Of a DNA stretch of 64,000 nt, positions 51,393 through 59,940 are shown piece after piece (position 1 is the stretch's first letter; every line of letters starts with the position of its first letter). Source of the stretch: Lacticaseibacillus hegangensis (GTDB taxonomy: Bacteria; Bacillota; Bacilli; Lactobacillales; Lactobacillaceae); contig NZ_RHOL01000006.1 in the NCBI RefSeq assembly GCF_003946465.1, positions 1 to 64,000 on the forward strand, written 5' to 3'. The position numbers and the translations under genes are program-made. The notes under the pieces were generated by a model. It was not told the DNA's origin. It worked only from the letters and a program-made list of their open reading frames with translations, and searched no databases.

Positions 51393-51411
51393 TTTGGTCA
51401 CTCCTTTGTAA

Positions 51412-51582
51412 AGGCTGCGAAGGGCTCGCCGTATTAGCCTGATGACAAGCCTAGCTCTGTGCGGTGCTCGCTGGCGAGCGCCGTGCAGGGCGTTGATCAG
51501 CCTGTTAGAGCATCGCGAGGTACAGGGTGACATGCGAAGCAGCTAGGCATTCAGGCGTTGCGAGCCCGAAGCGCGACTAGGC
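51412..51582 (-). repeat. eight-copy repeat, copy E (long form, inverted)
   Basis: Minus strand: outer arms GGGCTCGC/GCGAGCCC, second stem GCCTGA/TCAGGC, extra hairpin CCTGT/ACAGG between CGCATGTCA and TGATCAACGC. Unlike the others, the terminal stem is an almost continuous palindrome (CTGTGCGGTGCTCGC with GCGAGCGCCGTGCAG) that has lost the CTCG/CAAT internal loop. It lies between two divergent genes. Confidence 0.83.
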
Positions 51583-51633
51583 AGACATTCACCTTTCGCA
51601 TCTTGCTTTCAAGTGTAGCATACCAGATTGCAA

Positions 51634-51642
51634 TGGTATGAT
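51634..51642 (+). promoter_or_regulatory. extended -10 promoter of rarA
   Basis: TGGTATGAT, TGn followed by TATGAT, 22 nt before the rarA start. Confidence 0.45.
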
Positions 51643-51664
51643 GAAGCTGAAAGAAGGTGGCACG

Positions 51665-53005
51665 ATGCCGTCTCTATTTGATCAAAATCCGGCGCAGACG
51701 CAGCCGCTGGCCAGCCGCATGCGGCCGACGACCCTTGCTGAGTTCGCCGGCCAAAAGCATCTCATCGGCAAAGATAAGGTGCTCGCCAAGCTGATCGAAA
51801 ATGACGAAATTCCCTCGATGATTTTCTGGGGTCCGCCCGGTGTCGGCAAAACGACCCTGGCGCAGATCATTGCCCGCCAAACCAAGGCCCAGTTCGTGAC
51901 ATTTTCCGCGGTTACGGCCGGCATTAAGGAAATCAAGCAGGTGATGGAAGAGGCCGAGCAGAACCGCTCGCTCGGCCAGAAGACCATCGTGTTTGTCGAT
52001 GAAATTCACCGTTTCAACAAGGCGCAGCAGGACGCCTTTTTGCCGTACGTTGAGCGCGGGTCGATCACGCTGATCGGCGCAACCACCGAGAACCCGTCGT
52101 TTGAGGTCAACGCCGCGCTGCTGTCGCGCACCCGGGTGTTCGTGCTCAAGCAGCTGACCCAAGATGACATCATCGAGCTGCTGAACCGGGCGTTGAAGGA
52201 TCCGCGCGGCTATGGCCTGGAGCAGGTGAAAATTGCGCCGGAGCTGCTGGGGATGATCGCCGATTTTGCTAACGGAGATGCGCGCATCGCGCTCAATACT
52301 CTGGAAATGGCCGTCACCAACGCCGAAACCGACTCGGGCAAGGGCATCACAGTGACCAAGGCCGCCGTGTCACAGTTGCTGACGAAAAAAGCTCTGCTTT
52401 ACGACAAAAATGGCGAGGAACACTACAATCTGATTTCGGCGCTGCACAAGTCGATGCGCAACTCCGATGTCGACGCGGCCGTTTACTGGCTGGCACGCAT
52501 GCTGGAAGCCGGCGAGGATCCGCTGTACATTGCGCGGCGCCTGGTGCGGTTTGCCTCTGAGGACATCGGCATGGCGGACTCGCGGGCGCTGGAGATCTGC
52601 ACCAGCGTCTTTCAGGCGTGCCAGTTCATCGGGATGCCGGAGTGCTCTGTCCACCTGACCCACGCCGTCGTTTACCTGAGCCTGGCGCCGAAGAGCAACG
52701 CCTTGTACACCGCATACGAAGCGGCGAAAAAGGACGCGACGGAAACGCTGGCGGAGCCGGTGCCGCTGCAAATCAGAAACGGCGTCACCGACCTGATGCA
52801 GGACCTCGGCTACGGCAAGAACTACCAGTACGCGCACGACAACCCGGATAAGTTGACCACGATGCAGACAATGCCGGATAATTTAAAGGGTAAACAGTAT
52901 TACCACCCGACTGAGCAAGGCAGCGAGGCCAGGGTGAAGGCGCGCCTGGCCCAGATCAAGGAATGGCACCGCCAGCACGACCCCGAGCAGAAACCGGAGA
53001 AATAG
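51665..53005 (+). CDS. rarA: replication-associated recombination protein A (MgsA/RarA)
   Basis: 446 residues. AAA+ ATPase: Walker A GPPGVGKTT (56-64), Walker B FVDEIHRF near 106, sensor IGATTENPSF near 135, and the C-terminal MgsA tetramerisation domain with ISALHKSMRNSDVDAAVYWLARML near 262. Acts at stalled forks. Start ATG 51665 with AAGAAGGTGG upstream; two ATGs 24-27 nt earlier lie on the promoter. Confidence 0.93.
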   Translation: MPSLFDQNPAQTQPLASRMRPTTLAEFAGQKHLIGKDKVLAKLIENDEIPSMIFWGPPGVGKTTLAQIIARQTKAQFVTFSAVTAGIKEIKQVMEEAEQNRSLGQKTIVFVDEIHRFNKAQQDAFLPYVERGSITLIGATTENPSFEVNAALLSRTRVFVLKQLTQDDIIELLNRALKDPRGYGLEQVKIAPELLGMIADFANGDARIALNTLEMAVTNAETDSGKGITVTKAAVSQLLTKKALLYDKNGEEHYNLISALHKSMRNSDVDAAVYWLARMLEAGEDPLYIARRLVRFASEDIGMADSRALEICTSVFQACQFIGMPECSVHLTHAVVYLSLAPKSNALYTAYEAAKKDATETLAEPVPLQIRNGVTDLMQDLGYGKNYQYAHDNPDKLTTMQTMPDNLKGKQYYHPTEQGSEARVKARLAQIKEWHRQHDPEQKPEK

Positions 53006-53045
53006 GCTACAATGTAAACGCACACAATAGATAGGAGCTGAGAAC

Positions 53046-54245
53046 ATGGTCAAAATACTCGCAGTCAACGCAGGCAGTTCAACGTTGAAGTGGAAATTGT
53101 TTGAGATGCCGACAGAGCAAATGCTGGCCGATGGGTTGATCGATCGCCTTGGCCAGGCGGAGTCCAGCGTCAAAATCAAGTATGGCGACCAGGTTTACCG
53201 CTCCGGGCACGCGATTCGCAACTACCACGAGGCCGTGGCCGACGTCATGACCGAGCTCAAGGACCTCGGCCTGGTCGAACACCTGCACGAAATCGTCGGC
53301 GTCGGGCACCGCGTCGTTGCCGGCGGTGAGGAGTTCAGCGAATCTGTCGTGATCGACCCGCAGGTGCTGCAGGACATTCGCGACCTGAAGGACTACGCAC
53401 CGCTGCACAACCCGGTCGAGGCCGAATACATCGACGTTTTTTGCAAAATGATGCCATGGGCGACGCAGGTGGCGGTGTTTGACACCGCGTTTCACCAGAC
53501 GATGCCGGCGGAAAATTTTCTCTACAGCATTCCGCACCAGTATTACGAAAAGTACGGCGCCCGCAAGTACGGGGCCCACGGCACCAGCGTGCGCTACGTC
53601 TCGCAGCGCGCCGCCGAGTTCCTGGGCCGGCCGCTGGATCAGTTGAAAATGGTGGTGATGCACCTGGGTTCAGGCTCCAGCGTCACCGCCGTGCAAAATG
53701 GTCAGTCCGTCGACACCTCGATGGGCTTCACCCCGGTGGCCGGCGTCACCATGGGCACACGCAGCGGCGACATCGATCCGTCGCTGCTGCAGTACCTGAT
53801 GCGCAAGCTGAAGATCACCAATTTTGACGACATCATCACGATGCTGAATCAGCGCTCCGGCCTGCTTGGTATTTCCGAGCTGTCCGCGGACCAGCGCGAC
53901 CTCGAGGCCATCGAGGATGAGGATCCCTTGGCGAAGCTCGCGCTGGACATCTACGCCAACCGCGTCGCCAAGTACGTTGGCAGTTACGCGGCACTGATGA
54001 ACGGCGTCGACGTGCTGGTCTTCACCGCCGGCGTCGGCGAAAATGCCGGCGACATGCGCGCGCGCATCATGGCGCACCTGCAGTTTCTTGGCGCAACCAT
54101 TGACGCCGAGAAAAATCAGGTGCGGGGCAAGGAAGCCAATGTCTCCGCAGCGGACGCCACCGTGCAGACGCTGGTCATCCCAACCAATGAAGAGCTGATG
54201 ATCGTGCGCGACGTGCAGGACCGGCTGCCCCAAGGCCAAGCATAA
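53046..54245 (+). CDS. ackA: acetate kinase
   Basis: 399 residues, normal. N-terminal VNAGSSTLKWKLF, ASKHA family motif near 5; GVGHRVVAGGE near 82; FDTAFHQTMP near 145; HLGSGSSVTAV near 205; and VFTAGVGENAGDMR near 323. Makes ATP from acetyl phosphate, the product of the phosphoketolase encoded next. SD AGGAG. Confidence 0.96.
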   Translation: MVKILAVNAGSSTLKWKLFEMPTEQMLADGLIDRLGQAESSVKIKYGDQVYRSGHAIRNYHEAVADVMTELKDLGLVEHLHEIVGVGHRVVAGGEEFSESVVIDPQVLQDIRDLKDYAPLHNPVEAEYIDVFCKMMPWATQVAVFDTAFHQTMPAENFLYSIPHQYYEKYGARKYGAHGTSVRYVSQRAAEFLGRPLDQLKMVVMHLGSGSSVTAVQNGQSVDTSMGFTPVAGVTMGTRSGDIDPSLLQYLMRKLKITNFDDIITMLNQRSGLLGISELSADQRDLEAIEDEDPLAKLALDIYANRVAKYVGSYAALMNGVDVLVFTAGVGENAGDMRARIMAHLQFLGATIDAEKNQVRGKEANVSAADATVQTLVIPTNEELMIVRDVQDRLPQGQA

Positions 54246-54247
54246 AA

Positions 54248-54303
54248 AAACAGATCAGGCGTCGTTCGACACGTTTGTTGACGAACGATGGCTGATCTGT
54301 TTT
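54248..54303. terminator. bidirectional terminator after ackA
   Basis: AAACAGATCAG/CTGATCTGTTT outer stem with an inner CGTTCG/CGAACG stem, flanked by A and T runs. Shared by ackA and the convergent small membrane protein. Confidence 0.88.
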
Positions 54304-54319
54304 TATTTTGCAGTTAAGC

Positions 54320-54484
54320 TTAAAACCTTAACCGGCCGTGCGGCTGCTGGCGGTCGACGGCCACAGCGACGCCCATCAAGACCAAGACGGCGATGGCCGG
54401 CAGAATTTCCCCAATCGTGATCAGCGCAATCAGCGCCAGGACTGCAATCGCAATGATGACCCCATCAAACCATGGTGTTTTCAT
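54320..54484 (-). CDS. small membrane protein, 54 aa
   Basis: MKTPWFDGVIIAIAVLAL onward: two hydrophobic segments (about 8-24 and 29-43) joined by GEIL, with a short basic tail ending GRLRF. AGGGGG lies 8 nt before the ATG and the terminator at 54248 closes it. Function unknown; small paired-helix proteins of this kind are common in lactobacilli. Confidence 0.65.
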   Translation of the reverse strand: MKTPWFDGVIIAIAVLALIALITIGEILPAIAVLVLMGVAVAVDRQQPHGRLRF

Positions 54485-54660
54485 TTTTAAGCCCCCTAAT
54501 GAAAAGCCTCTTCCTATGCTCAGTTTATCACCTTTTTCTGGGGCGGGAACGGGTTTTTAAGCGCGGCAAGCAGGTGAGTCAAATCATTCGGCGCAACCTG
54601 CAATCAGGCGTACAATCTGGTTGATTGATCACGACCACATTAAGAAAGCAGGGGAGTTTG

Positions 54661-57021
54661 ATGACCACGACTTACGATTCACCAGCTTATTTTGACCTCA
54701 TGACCCGCTACTGGCAGGCGGCTAACTACTTGTCAGTCGGGCAGCTGTACCTGCGCGCTAACCCGCTGCTCAAGCGCCCACTGCAAGCCAGCGACGTGAA
54801 GTTCAACCCGCTCGGCCACTGGGGTACGATTGCCGGGCAGAATTTTATCTACACGCACCTCAACCGCCTGATTCAAAAATACGACCTCAACATGTTTTAC
54901 ATTGAAGGACCAGGGCACGGGGGGCAGGTGATGCTGTCGAACGCCTACCTGGACGGTACGTACACTGAAACGTACCCCAACATCACCCAGGACGAGGCGG
55001 GGATGCAGGTGCTGTTCAAACAGTTTTCCTTCCCGGGCGGTGCGGCGAGTCACGCCAACGCGCAGATTCCTGGCTCCATTCACGAAGGCGGCGAGCTCGG
55101 TTATTCGCTGAGCCACGCGACCGGGGCGATTCTCGACAATCCCGACGTGATCGCAGCCACGGTGATCGGCGACGGCGAAAGCGAGACAGGGCCGCTGGCG
55201 GCGTCCTGGTTTTCCAACACGTTCATCAACCCGATCACGGACGGTGCGGTGCTGCCCATCGTCGACATGAACGGCTACAAGATCTCCAACCCGACGATCC
55301 TGGCGCGCAAGTCCGATGACGACCTGCGCCAGTACTACGCGGGGATGGGCTGGGAGCCATACTTTGTCGAAGGTGACGACGCCAAAACACTCAATCCGCT
55401 CATGGCAAAGACCCTGGACACGATGATCGAAAAAATCCGAAAGATTCAGCGCCAGGCTCGCGCCACTGGCGATGCCGGCATGCCGCACTGGCCGGTGTTG
55501 ATCCTGCGCACGCCAAAAGGCTGGACCGGCCCGAAAGAATGGGACGGCAACAAGATCGAAGGGTCGTTCCGCGCCCACCAGATCCCGCTTCCCGTGTCCC
55601 GCGACCACATGGCGCATGCCGATGCCTTGGTCAAGTGGCTCAAATCGTACCACCCCGAGGACCTGTTCGATGAACATGGCACGCTGAAGCCCGAGCTGCA
55701 GGCGCTGACGCCAAAGGGCAACAAGCGCATGGCGGCCAACCCAATCACCAATGTTGGCGGCAAGGTGCCGCTGGTGCTGCCGGATTATCGCCAGTACGCG
55801 CTGCCGATTGGCAAGCGCGGCCAAGACGTGCGCCAGGACATGGTGATTTGGTCCGATTACCTGCGCGATTTGATCAAACTGAACCCGCACAACTTCCGGG
55901 TGTTTGGGCCGGACGAGACAATGTCCAACCGGCTGTTTGGCATTTTTGACGCGAGCGGCCGCCAGTGGGAGGAGCAGATCACCCACAGCGGCTACGACGA
56001 GGATATGGCGACTGCCGGGCGGATCATTGACTCGCAGCTGTCCGAGCACCAGGCGGAAGGTTTTCTGGAAGGCTACACGCTGACCGGGCGTCACGGCATT
56101 TTTACGTCTTACGAGGCGTTCTTGCGGGTGGTGGACTCGATGCTGACGCAGTACTTCAAGTGGCTGCGCGAGGCCGCCGAGCAGCCGTGGCACCGGCCGT
56201 ACCCGTCCCTGAACGTCGTGTCGACGTCGACCTCGTTCCAGCAGGACCATAACGGCTACACGCACATGGATCCCGGCGTCTTGACCCACTTGGCTGAGAA
56301 AAAGGGCCAGTACATTCGCGAGTACCTGCCGGCGGACGCCAACTCGCTCCTGGCGATTTCGCCGGCGGTTTTCAGCAGCGAAAACACGGTCAACCTGCTG
56401 ATCACCTCCAAGCAGCCGCGGCCGCAATTTTACTCGATCGAAGAGGCGACGGTGCTGGCGCGCGAGGGCCTGAAGCGCATCGACTGGGCGTCCAACGACG
56501 ATGGCGTCGCGCCGGCCATCGTGATCGCGGCTGCCGGCACCGAGCCGAACCTGGAGAGCCTGGCCGCCATCGAACTGCTGCATCAGCATTTTCCTAGCCT
56601 CAAGATGCGTTTCATCAACGTGGTCGACCTGTTGAAACTGAAGAAAGACGATCCGCGGGCGCTGGATGATGAGACATTTGACGCTTACTTCACGCCAGAC
56701 AAGCCGGTGCTGTTTGCCTTCCACGGCTATGAGGACCTGATCCGCGCGATTTTCTTTGATCGCCACAATCACCACCTGATCGCGCACGGTTTTCGCGAGG
56801 AAGGCGCGATCACGACGCCGTTTGACATGCGAGTGATCAACCAGCTCGACCGGTTCCACCTGGCCAAGGACGTGGTCTTACACCTGCCGCAGCGGCTTGA
56901 AGCCAGCGACGACTTTATCCAGCTGATGGATGACACGCTGCAGCACCATTACGATTACATTCGCGAAACCGGCGAGGACCTGCCTGAAGTCCGCGATTGG
57001 GTCTGGCAGCCGATCAAATAA
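54661..57021 (+). CDS. xpkA: xylulose-5-phosphate/fructose-6-phosphate phosphoketolase
   Basis: 786 residues, full length. TPP enzyme: [19 protein letters not shown] near 82, [20 protein letters not shown] near 135, and the TPP motif [17 protein letters not shown] near 171. Cleaves xylulose 5-phosphate to glyceraldehyde 3-phosphate and acetyl phosphate, the key step of heterolactic fermentation. ATG at 54661 with GGGGAG upstream. It follows ackA, which uses the acetyl phosphate. Confidence 0.96.
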   Translation: MTTTYDSPAYFDLMTRYWQAANYLSVGQLYLRANPLLKRPLQASDVKFNPLGHWGTIAGQNFIYTHLNRLIQKYDLNMFYIEGPGHGGQVMLSNAYLDGTYTETYPNITQDEAGMQVLFKQFSFPGGAASHANAQIPGSIHEGGELGYSLSHATGAILDNPDVIAATVIGDGESETGPLAASWFSNTFINPITDGAVLPIVDMNGYKISNPTILARKSDDDLRQYYAGMGWEPYFVEGDDAKTLNPLMAKTLDTMIEKIRKIQRQARATGDAGMPHWPVLILRTPKGWTGPKEWDGNKIEGSFRAHQIPLPVSRDHMAHADALVKWLKSYHPEDLFDEHGTLKPELQALTPKGNKRMAANPITNVGGKVPLVLPDYRQYALPIGKRGQDVRQDMVIWSDYLRDLIKLNPHNFRVFGPDETMSNRLFGIFDASGRQWEEQITHSGYDEDMATAGRIIDSQLSEHQAEGFLEGYTLTGRHGIFTSYEAFLRVVDSMLTQYFKWLREAAEQPWHRPYPSLNVVSTSTSFQQDHNGYTHMDPGVLTHLAEKKGQYIREYLPADANSLLAISPAVFSSENTVNLLITSKQPRPQFYSIEEATVLAREGLKRIDWASNDDGVAPAIVIAAAGTEPNLESLAAIELLHQHFPSLKMRFINVVDLLKLKKDDPRALDDETFDAYFTPDKPVLFAFHGYEDLIRAIFFDRHNHHLIAHGFREEGAITTPFDMRVINQLDRFHLAKDVVLHLPQRLEASDDFIQLMDDTLQHHYDYIRETGEDLPEVRDWVWQPIK

Positions 57022-57107
57022 GGTAAGTGGTGCTGATTGAAAAACCGGCGCGCACCTTGGTAAGGTTAAACTGAAGCCCAAACAGGGCCACGAAAAGGAG
57101 GACTAAT

Positions 57108-58244
57108 ATGGCAACAGACACGCAACTCTCCTTGCAAGACTTTTTAAGCAGCAGCACTAAGGGCCCGTTCGTTTCCTTGTACCTGCCGCTTGAGGCGGAC
57201 CGCACGGTGGAGGCGACTCGCCTGACGCTGCGGCACCTGGCCGCGCACGCCAAGGACGTGATGGCGCAGACGCACCCCGGGACCGATTTTGCCCCGTATG
57301 AGGCGACGCTCAAGGCGGCCGCCGGCGACCAGCCGCTGATTTCAATTGTCGGCCAAGGCGCGGCGCTGCTCAGCAACGGCCAGCAGGCCATCGCGGTTGG
57401 CCTTGAGTACGCGGTGAGCCCCACGGCGATGACCACGGACCGGCCGCAGCTTTTGCCGCTGGTGCTGGATGCGCAGCGGCAGTTCGACTTTGATCTGCTG
57501 CTCTTGCAGCGCGATAAAGTCGCGTTGGCCCTGAACCGCGGTGATGTGCTGACCATGGTCGACCTGCCTGACGATGCGCCGGTCACGCTTCTTGGCACGC
57601 TGGGCACGGAAAAGCGCGGCGGGTCGGTGAACACGGTTGCGCAGGGCCCGGGGCAGGCGAGCTACCACGGCCACGCCGACCGCGCCAGCGAAGAGGAAAT
57701 CGACCGCCGCCGTTACTACCAGGCAGTGGATACCTACCTCCTCGACCATTACTCCAACCCTAACCAGCGCCGCCTGATCCTGTTCGGTCTGCCGGAAAAC
57801 ATTGCCGCCTTCCGCGAGATCAGCCGCAATCCGCACCTCAGCGGGTCGATGCAAGTCGAGCTGAATCCCGGCAACATGAGCCTGGGCGACATCGACTTGG
57901 CGCTGGACGACCTGCGCCAGGACTACGCTGACCGCCACGCAGACGAGACGCTGGCGCTGCTGGAAACGGCTCGCGGCAGCGGCAAGTACGTCGAGGACCT
58001 CGGCGGCATCATCGAAGCACTGCAGCAGCGCTCGGTCGACACCCTGGTACTGCGGCAAGGCGCGCGGATTCGCGGCGTGCTGGAAGATGGCCGTCTGGAA
58101 ACAGATGGCCCCGCGGCCGAGCACAACAACCTGCTGAACGATTTGGCGGCGATGACCCTGGCGCAAGGCGGCAAGGTGCAAGTCGTGCCGGACAACTTGC
58201 TGCGCCTGCGCGTGGCGGCGGTGCGCCGCTACCGCGAAGCCTAA
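57108..58244 (+). CDS. baeRF-type (archaeo-eukaryotic release factor-like) protein
   Basis: 378 residues. The layout of bacterial archaeo-eukaryotic release-factor-like proteins: opening FVSLYLPLEADRT, a central RNase H-like domain with LLLLQRDKVALALNRGD, the YHGHADRASEEEIDRR segment, and a C-terminal domain ending VDTLVLRQGARIRGVL and GGKVQVVPDNLLR. These proteins are thought to act on stalled ribosomes, unproven. SD AAAAGGAGG. It follows the phosphoketolase gene with no terminator between, so probably co-transcribed. Confidence 0.75.
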   Translation: MATDTQLSLQDFLSSSTKGPFVSLYLPLEADRTVEATRLTLRHLAAHAKDVMAQTHPGTDFAPYEATLKAAAGDQPLISIVGQGAALLSNGQQAIAVGLEYAVSPTAMTTDRPQLLPLVLDAQRQFDFDLLLLQRDKVALALNRGDVLTMVDLPDDAPVTLLGTLGTEKRGGSVNTVAQGPGQASYHGHADRASEEEIDRRRYYQAVDTYLLDHYSNPNQRRLILFGLPENIAAFREISRNPHLSGSMQVELNPGNMSLGDIDLALDDLRQDYADRHADETLALLETARGSGKYVEDLGGIIEALQQRSVDTLVLRQGARIRGVLEDGRLETDGPAAEHNNLLNDLAAMTLAQGGKVQVVPDNLLRLRVAAVRRYREA

Positions 58245-58250
58245 ATCATA

Positions 58251-58295
58251 ACGACGCCCAGGACCCACGGCTTGCCGCGAGCGTTGGGCGTTTTT
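58251..58295 (+). terminator. terminator after the baeRF-type gene
   Basis: ACGCCCA/TGGGCGT stem with inner pairing across a 24-nt loop, then TTTTT. Confidence 0.75.
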
Positions 58296-58313
58296 GCTTG
58301 CCCCAAAATTTAA

Positions 58314-58342
58314 TTGCAAGATTGGAATCATTCTCGTACAGT
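58314..58342 (+). promoter_or_regulatory. promoter of the flavodoxin-like gene
   Basis: TTGCAA at 58314-58319, 17-nt spacer, TACAGT at 58337-58342. Confidence 0.6.
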
Positions 58343-58361
58343 GGAACTGAGGTGAAATGAA

Positions 58362-59117
58362 ATGAAAATCGTGGGGTTATACGGCGGGCAGGATCCTGAT
58401 GGGCTGACCGCCCAGTACCTGAAGGCGGTGCTGGCTGGGGCCAGCGGGGCGCAAACCGAGTTCGTGGACCTGAATCAGTACGTCATCCGGCCAGATTTGC
58501 CGGGCCAAGAAAATCCCGTCTTGGATGAGCTGGAAAGCAAACTTGCCGCCGCCGATGTCTGGGTGCTGGGCAGCCCGACGTACTTTGGCACCGTGGCGGG
58601 TCAGTTCAAGCAATTTTTTGACTGCTTCCGTCACCGGATGGTGCGCATGACGCATGACGCCGACACGCTGCCAGGCAAGTACAAGGACAAGCACTACGTC
58701 AGCGTCTCGAGCTGTTTTGCCAGCGGTTTGGACAACACCTTCACGCATCAAACCGACGCGACGTTCACGATGATCGATAAGGCGATGAGTGCGGCCGGCA
58801 TTCACAAGGTTGCGGAGCTGGTCCTGCCCGGGACGTGGGGGATGACCGCTGTGCCGGCCAAGAAGGTGGCGCAGGCCAAGGCTGTTGGGGCCAAGCTGAC
58901 CGCCAAGAAGCGAAAGGATGATGAAACCTTGAAACGCTACATTTTGCTTTTCGGCATGATTGCTGTGATGGCGCTGGCCACCATGGGCATTCAGCAGCTG
59001 CTGCCCTGGACCACCAGCGGCTTTTGGCTGCGGTACGCCAGCTTCGTGATCATTTTCTTCGTGCTGCTTGCCTGCATCCTGCATTACATGACCTTCGTGC
59101 GGCACCACCGCCGATAA
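58362..59117 (+). CDS. flavodoxin-like NAD(P)H oxidoreductase with C-terminal membrane helices
   Basis: 251 residues. Residues 1-185 are a flavodoxin-like FMN domain with VWVLGSPTYFGTVAGQFKQF near 68-87 and GTWGMTAVPAKKVAQAKAVG near 163. After a Lys/Arg-rich linker (KKRKDDETLKR) there are two membrane helices (YILLFGMIAVMALATMG and ASFVIIFFVLLACILHYM). The helices would place the flavoprotein at the inner face of the membrane, perhaps to exchange electrons with quinones. SD GAGGTG. Confidence 0.82.
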   Translation: MKIVGLYGGQDPDGLTAQYLKAVLAGASGAQTEFVDLNQYVIRPDLPGQENPVLDELESKLAAADVWVLGSPTYFGTVAGQFKQFFDCFRHRMVRMTHDADTLPGKYKDKHYVSVSSCFASGLDNTFTHQTDATFTMIDKAMSAAGIHKVAELVLPGTWGMTAVPAKKVAQAKAVGAKLTAKKRKDDETLKRYILLFGMIAVMALATMGIQQLLPWTTSGFWLRYASFVIIFFVLLACILHYMTFVRHHRR

Positions 59118-59129
59118 TCTGAAGCACGC

Positions 59130-59155
59130 AAAAACGCCGCGATTGCGGCGTTTTT
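59130..59155. terminator. bidirectional terminator
   Basis: AAAAACGCCGC/GCGGCGTTTTT perfect stem, GATT loop, between convergent genes. Confidence 0.9.
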
Positions 59156-59159
59156 CAGT

Positions 59160-59936
59160 TTAGCGGGCGGTTCCCGCCGCTAAGGTCATTGCGCTCTGGC
59201 GGTGGGCCTTGGCGCGGGCGATGAAGTCTGAGTAAATGGCGAGCTGCGCCGGCGCGTCCTGCCACAGGTTTTCCGGGTGCCACTGAATGCCGAGAATCAG
59301 GTCGTTCTCTTCGCTTTCAAATGCCTCGATGGTGCCGTCGTAGGCCTTGGCGGCGAGGCGCAGGCCCGCGCCCAGCGTGCGGCTGGCCTGATGGTGACGC
59401 GAGTTGACATAGGCGGTATCGCCGAGCAGCTTGGCCAGGCGGGTCTGGGGCACGATCGCCACGTGGTGGGTCGGATACTCGCCGGAGGTCGCCTGCAGGT
59501 GGCGCAGGGCGTCGGTTTTCTCCGTTTCCAGGTCCTGATACAGGGTGCCGCCGAACGCGACATTTAAAATGTGGCTGCCGCGGCACAGGCCAAACATCGG
59601 CTTGCCGGCCGCGTATGTCGCCTTGATCAGCGCAAGTTCAAACGCATCCAGCAGGGGATTGGCTGCCTGCAGCTGGGGCCGCGGCTGCTCGCCGTAGCGG
59701 GTCGGATCAACGTCGGGGCCACCGGGTAGGATCAGGCCGTCGAACAGCGGCAGGTAGGCCTGGATCACCTCGGGAATCAGGCGCGCATTGGTCGGGTACG
59801 GGATGGTGATCGGCAGCCCGCCGGCTTCCAAGATTGTGTCCTTGAACATGGTGGGCGAAATATCAACGGTGTTCGGGCTGGTGTGGACGCTGTCATCGGC
59901 GATCACATCGGCCACTAAAGCAATCACTGGGCGCAT
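59160..59936 (-). CDS. gamma-glutamyl peptidase/hydrolase, C26 family (PuuD-like), second gene
   Basis: 258 residues, class I glutamine-amidotransferase fold. Nucleophile Cys in FGLCRGSHIL, His and Glu in QWHPENLW; LILPGGPDVDPTRYGE near 70 is the C26 mark. Hydrolyses gamma-glutamyl amides such as gamma-glutamyl-GABA, or other gamma-linked peptides. It starts 4 nt after its paralogue with AAGGAAG upstream. The two proteins agree in most motifs, so this is a tandem duplication. Confidence 0.88.
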   Translation of the reverse strand: MRPVIALVADVIADDSVHTSPNTVDISPTMFKDTILEAGGLPITIPYPTNARLIPEVIQAYLPLFDGLILPGGPDVDPTRYGEQPRPQLQAANPLLDAFELALIKATYAAGKPMFGLCRGSHILNVAFGGTLYQDLETEKTDALRHLQATSGEYPTHHVAIVPQTRLAKLLGDTAYVNSRHHQASRTLGAGLRLAAKAYDGTIEAFESEENDLILGIQWHPENLWQDAPAQLAIYSDFIARAKAHRQSAMTLAAGTAR

Positions 59937-59940
59937 GAGG

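Noticed and set aside
27289-51582. The structured repeats as integron attC sites, CRISPR, or an IS200/605-type MITE
   Set aside because: No attC core (GTTRRRY) or integrase, no regular direct-repeat and spacer pattern, and no transposase or conserved target site. Arm sequences vary between copies, which terminal inverted repeats of a MITE would not.
54733-56859. 708-codon minus-strand frame opposite phosphoketolase
   Set aside because: Long open antisense frame caused by high G+C at third positions. The plus-strand phosphoketolase is certain.
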